Source: Ottelia alismoides (Eukaryota; Streptophyta; Magnoliopsida; Alismatales; Hydrocharitaceae). Taken from it: a stretch of DNA of 64,000 nucleotides. The first letter of the stretch is position 1. Each line of letters starts with the position of its first letter. The stretch is from the NCBI GenBank assembly GCA_037367405.1, contig JAZKJV010005543.1, forward strand, positions 1-64,000, given 5' to 3'. This document shows positions 57,413 to 64,000 of this stretch, in pieces. The notes below the pieces were generated by a model, which made no database searches, had not been told where the DNA came from, and worked only from the letters and a program-made list of their open reading frames with translations. The position numbers and the translations under genes are program-made.

Positions 57413-58812
57413 GGCAAACGGCTTAGTTTTTTTATCTAAAAAATTTTTTGTTCGGTTTCTTTTTTCGGGTAGTCTGACCCCCGAATTTTCATTGTAAATT
57501 TTCCATTTTTTCTGCATTTATTTTATTTTTAGAATTTATTTTCTTATTTTATTTTTGATTATTTTTGTGTCACTCTCTTACACTTTCTCTCTTATTTTTC
57601 TTGCGATGTACTCAACGCGCGTGGAGCAGTCTCTCGCAAAAACAAATGCATCTTCACTGACGCCCGAAAAATCGAATTAAGATCGAGTCGAGTCGTGAGA
57701 GAGCGTAGAGTCAAGGATTTATTTTCTGCAATTTTTTTGTAATTAATTTCTCATTTCTAGCGGTGTCGTTTGGACTCTCGCGTGTGTAACAAGACCTTGA
57801 AATTTTTCTGTGGTTTGTTTTGGCATGTTTCACTCTCCAGTGAGGGTGGGGCCCCACTTGAGTGGTGCTTAGAATAGACCTACACATACAGCTATTAGAG
57901 CTTTTAATTTTTGATTATGCTCGTAGACACTAGGACCACACTTCACTTTAATCGAGACTACATTAGATCATTCAATTTAGTCAAAAATTTAACTCATTTC
58001 TTCCCGTCTAATAGAACTTTCTGCTGGGTGTAGTTTTTCATCGGCTTACATTCATATAGACTAATTTTTCAATTCTTGTATTGCATCCCACATGGAGATT
58101 GCGAGGAATCACTATAAGTCTTCTATCTGAGCATACATCATTGTTTCACGTGCATCGGCTTTTCTCGAATTTCTCCCTCTTGTTTTGTCGCGTAATTTTA
58201 AAGGAAATTGGGACTGGACGGTAGACGTGTATTTGTGTTCACTTAATTTTTCAGTGATCGCCTAATTAAAATTGGGACTACTAAATATATCCAACTCTAA
58301 TTAACCCATAAAATCGAGAATTTTTGCGGGAGAGAAATCCCGACCTTGGATGTATTTATTTATCTAAGTGAGCGAGAGACGACACTTAAGGTTAGAGCCC
58401 AAATCCGGATTTTCATATTGACTACTGATTCTATAAAAACAATTAGCTACTTCTTAGTGAGGATCTACGAGTAACCGATAAATGGTCTGGATTTCCTTAG
58501 CAGAGTGGGTGGTTTAAAGGACATTGCGTAAGGCTCCGTCCTTAAGTAACATGGGTAGTTGTTTTACGATACGTACATACACCCATACTGGCTGGAAGTA
58601 GGTGCAACTAGTCGTAAGAATTCATGCCAGTCATTAAGAAAATTGCCGGCACCTAACATCTCGCTAAATTCTTTCCAAGATTGGTTTATCATCAACTTAA
58701 AACGGAAAAGATAAATTGCCGAACTCTTGCGGCTTCATTGTGTGAGTTGGTGAACCTTGGGTTTGATTTGTGTTTGTATTAGTGATAAACACGGAATTCA
58801 AGAGAGCCTAAA
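57413..58812 (+). other. Athila C untranslated leader
   Basis: A non-coding leader of 1.4 kb, homologous from about 58130 to the leader of Athila A (from about 238). It ends in 'gttggtgaaccttgggtttg' shortly before the gag ATG. Confidence 0.7.
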
Positions 58813-58848
58813 TGGTGTCTCACACAAGGCGGAGACGACCGTCGCTGT
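58813..58848 (+). pseudogene. First 12 codons of Athila C gag
   Basis: ATG 58813 opens MVSHTRRRRPSL, a basic Gag start as in the Athila lineage, and is cut by the LTR of Athila D. The rest of this element must lie beyond the right edge, if it survives. Confidence 0.5.
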
Positions 58849-61800
58849 GGCGACCCTCAAATGGATCTCGTATTTAATCAACAATTAACCCACACTATAG
58901 ATCAAGGAAATAGAAATAAATGTGGAGTTAAAATTTATTTTTAACTCTGCACAAAATGTATAGCAAGCAAGTATGCAAAGAGTTCGAACACAGGGAGCAA
59001 ACAGAGTAGAAGCACAAAAGTGTGTGAGTGAATGTGAAGTGTCTACACTAAGCAAGCAAGCAAAGATTTTTGTGGGTTTTTATTTTTTTTATTTTTTTAA
59101 ATTTATTTTTTTTAATTTTGTATTTTGATTTTTAATTTTCTGATTTTATAATTTTATATTTTATATTTTTTTAATTTCTTTTTCAATATTGGAAAATATA
59201 AGCAATGTAAGAAAAGAGGTGGTAATGTATTTATAAAAAATGCACACAAATAGCCAAAATTTCAGAAATAAAAACTTTTTGGTATTTTTATGATTTCCTA
59301 CTGTTTTTGTGATTTTTGGGTATTTTTCAAAGTGTTTTTGGTATTTTTAAAAATTGGAATAAATCAAAACAGTGACAAAGCTATTGGCTGGAGATAAAAT
59401 GAGAATTAAAAATAGCAAATAGCCACAAAATTTTTCCACACTATTTTTCAAATAAAGATAATGAAAACATGAGACTACAAGACTTGAGTTTACAAATTTT
59501 GGAGTTTTCTACAATTTTATGGATTTTTTTGAAGTTTTTAAGTATTTTCTAATTTTTAAGGTTTTTCTTTTGTGATTTTTAGTGATTTTTGGACTTACAC
59601 TAAAATAGGTCAAAATACACACTAGGGAATTTTTTGGAATTTTTCGAGGACTTTTAATATTTATTTGGCATTTTCTAAACTAGACAGTGAATAAAAAGCA
59701 TGTTTTTGATTTTTAATAAATATAAAAATGAAATAAAAACAAAAACTAAAATTATAGTGTGGGAGAACAAGTACACAGGAGCTTAAGTTCAATTTTTGAG
59801 AATTTTTGGAATTAAAATGAGTCTCCAAATAATTACGTTAAGCACACAAAAATTAAACAGGCCTGGCAGGGGAAAAAGTGCAATTTCTCAAACATCCAGG
59901 GGGTACATGAAAAATTGCCACAAAGATATACACTAAAACTTGCATTTACTGGACTGGAAGCAAATTACAAAACCCGCAGGGGCCTTAATACAAAATGTCC
60001 AAGCCAAGCATGTGCTACACACGCGCTTGGTAGGGACCTAAAGGCAATATCCAAAAGTATCAGGGGCTTCTATGCAAAATATCCCAAACTTTTACACTAC
60101 GTCACAATATTTTGGGACTAATCTGAAAGAAATAAACCCCAAGGGTGTCCTTGCAAAAAGCCCACCCCCTCACGCGCACAGGCACGTGAGGTGACGTGGC
60201 ACAGGACCTAAGTGCAATAAAAATAAAAGTGCGGGGCTTACATGCAAATAACACAAAATAATTACACTACAGACGAAAGTTTTGGTACTAAAATGTAAAT
60301 ACAAAATGTGCTGGGGTTTAGAGTGCAAAATACCCCTCTTGCGCGCGATCCAACGGCTGCAGGTCTTCACTTAAACACGTGGCGTTGATCGGACGGTTGA
60401 TGGCACTTCGCGTGGACGGCGGAGATTAGATCGCTCGAGGACGATCTGACGGTGGCGATGAAGCTTGATCCAACGGACGCTGCGCAACCTGGAGGCGCTC
60501 CAAGATCCAACGGAGGGGAGTCGATGCGGAAGAACAGCGAAGAACACTGGCGAGGGTGAACTTCGCCGCTCCAGATCTTCATCCTCCGGCGATGTCAAGG
60601 CTCCAAAATGGACGTGGAGCGTCCCTAGGTCTTCGTCTTCCTCCTGGAGTCTTCAAAAACCCACGGCGAGGGCCGTAGAGCTCTCGGGCGACCGGCGGAG
60701 CTGGGCAGCTGCGAAAGCTCCGGCGAGCTTCAAAATTGATCTCCAGGCGCTATTAAGTGCGCTTTGACCTGCAAAAAGATTCAAGGGGTCCAGGGCAAAC
60801 TTCCTGGACCCTTGGATGGACGTGGGGATGCGTGGAGCGAAATGGCGATGGACGGCCGGAGGTACGCTCCGGCCAACTTAGCGATTTGAGCGAAATAAGC
60901 GATGAAACTCGGATTTTTTTTGGGGTTTTTGATCCTTAGGTTAAAAGGAACTAAATGCATAAAAGAAATGAAAGGGGGGAGGCCCTCAATGGCCGGAGCC
61001 AGAGGGAGTAGTGTACCTCGACCGCCGGTCTTGCGGGAGGTGGTGGAGGCGCCCTCGACCTCTATCGCCTTGGCTGACGACCTCGCGATACAGCTGTCAC
61101 CTCCAGGGAGCTCGGGAGCACGAAGGTGGCGACGAGGGGTGGACCGAAGGGACTCAATTTGAATTCAAAGTAGGGGGGTCGCTTATATTGGGTTTGACCC
61201 CGAGCTGCAGGGGCTCGAAGATCAACGATTCTGGAGCGTCTTAGTGATGCAATCTCCAAGGTAATCGCAAGGCGGGCAAGGTGGTTGGTAGGGGAAGAAG
61301 ATTGCAGAAGGGTGCGAGGCGAAATGGTGAAAGGATTGGCTGGGAAAAAACCATGAAAATGGCTCAAAAACCAAGCCACTGACAGGGGGTAGGTGGGGAA
61401 GACGACCAGTTGACCGGGGTCAACTTGTGGCGCCTCCTGGTTGGTCCACGTGGACCAACCAGGAAAAACCCACTGGAAATGATTTGTAAAATCGATTAAA
61501 AAATGAAAAAGAGTTTATTAATTTTAGGTTATAAAATGAAAAATATTTCTTATTTTCTAAATAATTTTATGGTGATTTTTAATTATTTTTATGAGGCTTA
61601 TTTTTACAAGTTCACTTTTTAGCCCTTTATAGGTATAATACTTATGTATTTAAGTATTTTTTTATTTAGGTATTTTTAATATTATTATTTGTATTTATGA
61701 GTTCCTAAAATTATAAAATACTTTTATACACATAATGATATTTTTATTTTATTTTTCTGATATGTTTTGTATATTTAATAAAATATAAGAGTGTATTGTA

Positions 61801-62610
61801 CAGGTATACATATAGGTGTAATACCTGTATGATCTATATATGTTTATTTTTATTTTGAGTTTTTCTTAGGTTTTTATTCCAATTTTAATGTACATAATTA
61901 TTATAAGTAATATTTACATAATTATAAAAATATAAAAATACAAAAATAATGAATAAATAATAAATTGAATATTTTAATCAGTACAGCTATACAATGTGGA
62001 TCCAAAACTCAACTTTCAAACCGTAGCTCCGCCAAATGCGAAACCACCGCCATTAAATAGCTTATTTTCTTCTATATACATTTAAAATTGCTGCATTTGG
62101 AGTTTTCAGTTGTGAGATACGGGTCTGGGAAGTTGGGATTCTGGATTTTTATTCAGACCATAACTTTTTATCTGTACATTATTTTTCTGTGAAATCAATT
62201 TTGTATTTTTCTATATAAAATTATATACAACTTTCATGTACAAAGTTTCTTTATTTGATGTATAAAAAGTGGAACCAAAAATAGGTCCCAAAATGAATAA
62301 GGAATGAATTAATAGGTATAGGTATTTTGCCTGTATCTGGCCCTTATCTCCCCCTACTTTATTCCTTGTCGACCTATTCATCAAGATGCCTAGGTCTCGG
62401 GGTTTGGGTCATAAAATATTTACAATATTTTATTCTTTTTCTTTTCTTTTATTTATTCTATAATTTTGGCTTTAATGATGGTATTTTACACACTATTTAG
62501 ATGCACATGCATGAATGCTAAGATGATGATTTTAATGTTATTTACAGGCATTTGCTAGGGTTTTTGGTGCCAAAATGATAGAATAAAGATGATGAAATGT
62601 GGATTCATCA
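58849..62610 (-). mobile_element. 3' LTR of Athila D
   Basis: Read on the - strand it starts TGATGAATCCACATTTCATCATC at 62610, directly after the polypurine tract. It carries a TATA-like CAATATAAGC at 61181-61190 and the tail motif near 58981-59000. The end is placed at TGGCGACCC (58849). It is closest to LTR A, sharing the 'ggtcaact...tggcg.ctcctg.ttggtcca' block (61400-61455; compare 14115-14160), so A and D are one subfamily. The left boundary is supported by comparison only. Confidence 0.65.
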
Positions 62611-62624
62611 TCCCCCTCTACTTT
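62611..62624 (-). other. Polypurine tract of Athila D
   Basis: Reads AAAGTAGAGGGGGA on the - strand directly before the LTR TG, equivalent to 13161-13181 of Athila A. Confidence 0.7.
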
Positions 62625-64000
62625 ACCTTTGCTAGTCCCTAGCAAACACATATGCAATAAGTGCAAGAAGAAAAAGAAAGAAAAGAAAAAGAAGAACTTA
62701 GATTTAGTTTAATTATCAAACTTGTCTCCACAAAATCAAAGTTTGGAGCTTAAGTCGGACCTTTGGAATTTTAGTGCGTGCGGAACCTTAGTGAGAACCG
62801 AATTTGAAATCCAACAGTCCTTGAGAATCCCAAAACTCTGTCCAAGTCTCCTTAATAGCCAGGTCAGAAATACTTCAACTCATACGCAAATTCTTACGAC
62901 TATGAGTCTGACTCGTACAGTGTAAGTGATGGTGGCTCTTCCCAACTAGAATGACAAAGAAACTGACTTCTACAGTACGACAACCCAATGATTCCCCAAT
63001 CCAATAACTCCATCCTCGAGGAGCGAGGTATTCCCTTCTAAGTTCAAGTGGCAACCAGCTCAAGAGGAGGGGTGAAGAGAAGAATGGACGGTAGCTAGTG
63101 TAGCTACCTATCCTGGGATGCAAGACCAGTGTAGTCAAGTCATCCTGCTGCAGGCTCACATGATATGACTTTGATGCTCAAGCTTGCTTATTGACTTTGT
63201 GCATACTTGCAGGCTTTTTATTTTTGTACATGCCTGAATTTTTTTTTTCGAATACTATATACAGCAGCATTTACATAAGGAGTTTTTCCTCTTGAGCCAG
63301 TAGACTATCCCTCTTTTGAAGCTTTATCGCAACCCACAGCCTCCTGTCTTTAGACTTCCTCATCACTGAACGGGTTGGGGTGCACTTCCCTCCCTAGAGG
63401 AGGACAAATGTTTCCACTTGTGTGCGTCTCGTACCGGCAAATCCAATCCCCTCACCACTCCAACTGAGTTGAGCCATGTGAAAGGTGCAAGTGTCCAAGT
63501 TAGGTCATTATCAACAAGAGTCGTGCGTGTGCTCCGAAATACTCTACTTAGGCAGTCAAGAATCCATTGAACCAAGTCCCGTGATCCTCAAAGAATTAAG
63601 TCAAATAGACCTGAAGTACCCCAAACCCAGTTTCTATAAAGTTCCTATTATTAGGTAGATTTTAAGGTCCAATCAAGCTCCAATCTCCGGATTTTACTTA
63701 GACTTGTTCAACTATCAAACTCAATCCGAAAAAATGCTCATGCCATGCAATGCAGAAAATATTTTTGTGATGCAATTTTCAAAGATTTTGAACTTTTTAT
63801 GGATTTTTTTGGAAAGATGATGCATGCATTTTTTTGTATTTTTCAGAAAGATTTTTCAAATGTTTTTGGATTTTAATTTTGTAAATGTTTTTGGGAATTT
63901 TTGAAAACAAAAAGATTTTGGCTACAATCTAGGTTAAAACTATGTACACGGGAGTGCTTCTTTATATTTATAAGAAGTGGATTTTAAGAATTTACAGGGT
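62611..64000 (-). mobile_element. Athila D internal 3' region, running off the right edge
   Basis: Homologous in reverse to 11.8-13.18 kb of Athila A, including the 'tttgctagtccctagcaaacac' segment and the 'ctcgaggagcgaggtattcccttctaagttcaa' region. It is non-coding. The pol of this copy should begin about 0.7 kb or more beyond the window. Confidence 0.75.

Overview
This window is nuclear DNA of a flowering plant with a large, repeat-rich genome. The evidence is Athila-type Ty3/gypsy and Ty1/copia retrotransposons with very long LTRs, a plant-type Helitron, a Mutator-like element, hAT and other MITEs, an L1-type LINE remnant, and one three-exon R2R3-MYB gene. GC-rich MYB exons lean towards a monocot, but that is weak evidence and I name no species. 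About 26 of 27 genes-like stretches in the window belong to transposons; the MYB gene is the only host gene I can support.

Left block, 1-25.6 kb: a stack of nested LTR retrotransposons. The window opens inside the leader of Athila element A (+ strand). Its gag-pol frame carries an in-frame TGA at 2189 and is split by a 3461-bp solo LTR (2248-5708) flanked by the 5-bp duplication CAGCC. Removing the solo LTR joins gag to an otherwise intact pol (5714-11093: protease, reverse transcriptase, RNase H, integrase). A 2-kb non-coding 3' region with polypurine hairpins leads to the 3' LTR (13182 to about 16844). Element A appears to sit in the LTR of an older Athila (B, ending 17775), which in turn sits in a decayed Ty1/copia element (copia 1, 17776-24463, 3' LTR 21909-24463).

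Middle island, about 25.6-37.6 kb: a MYB60-like R2R3-MYB transcription factor on the - strand (28116 to 26898, three exons, 266 residues), with an apparent GC-AG second intron. Upstream lies a 4.4-kb Helitron (about 29198-33609) carrying a four-exon gene for only the N-terminal part of a Helitron transposase. Next comes a Mutator-like element (33976-35879, 9-bp duplication) with a GC-rich interior and a nested hAT MITE (34231-34739, 8-bp duplication). A LINE remnant on the - strand with a 145-bp MITE closes the island.

Right block, about 37.6-64 kb: more nested Athila LTRs. A - strand LTR is split by another solo LTR (38517-42271) and cut off by Athila C (+ strand, LTR from 43603). Athila C's 5' LTR is split by a complete but coding-dead copia 2 element (44581-55211, - strand, two LTRs, duplication GGTCA). 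The C LTR ends at 57392 and is followed by a tRNA-Asp-type primer-binding site, a leader, and the first 12 codons of gag. There Athila D (- strand, LTR 58849-62610) is inserted, and its internal region runs off the right edge.

The LTR structures, target duplications, splice phases and catalytic motifs were read directly. Family names rest on recognised protein motifs. Nesting order and boundaries without a visible duplication are inference.
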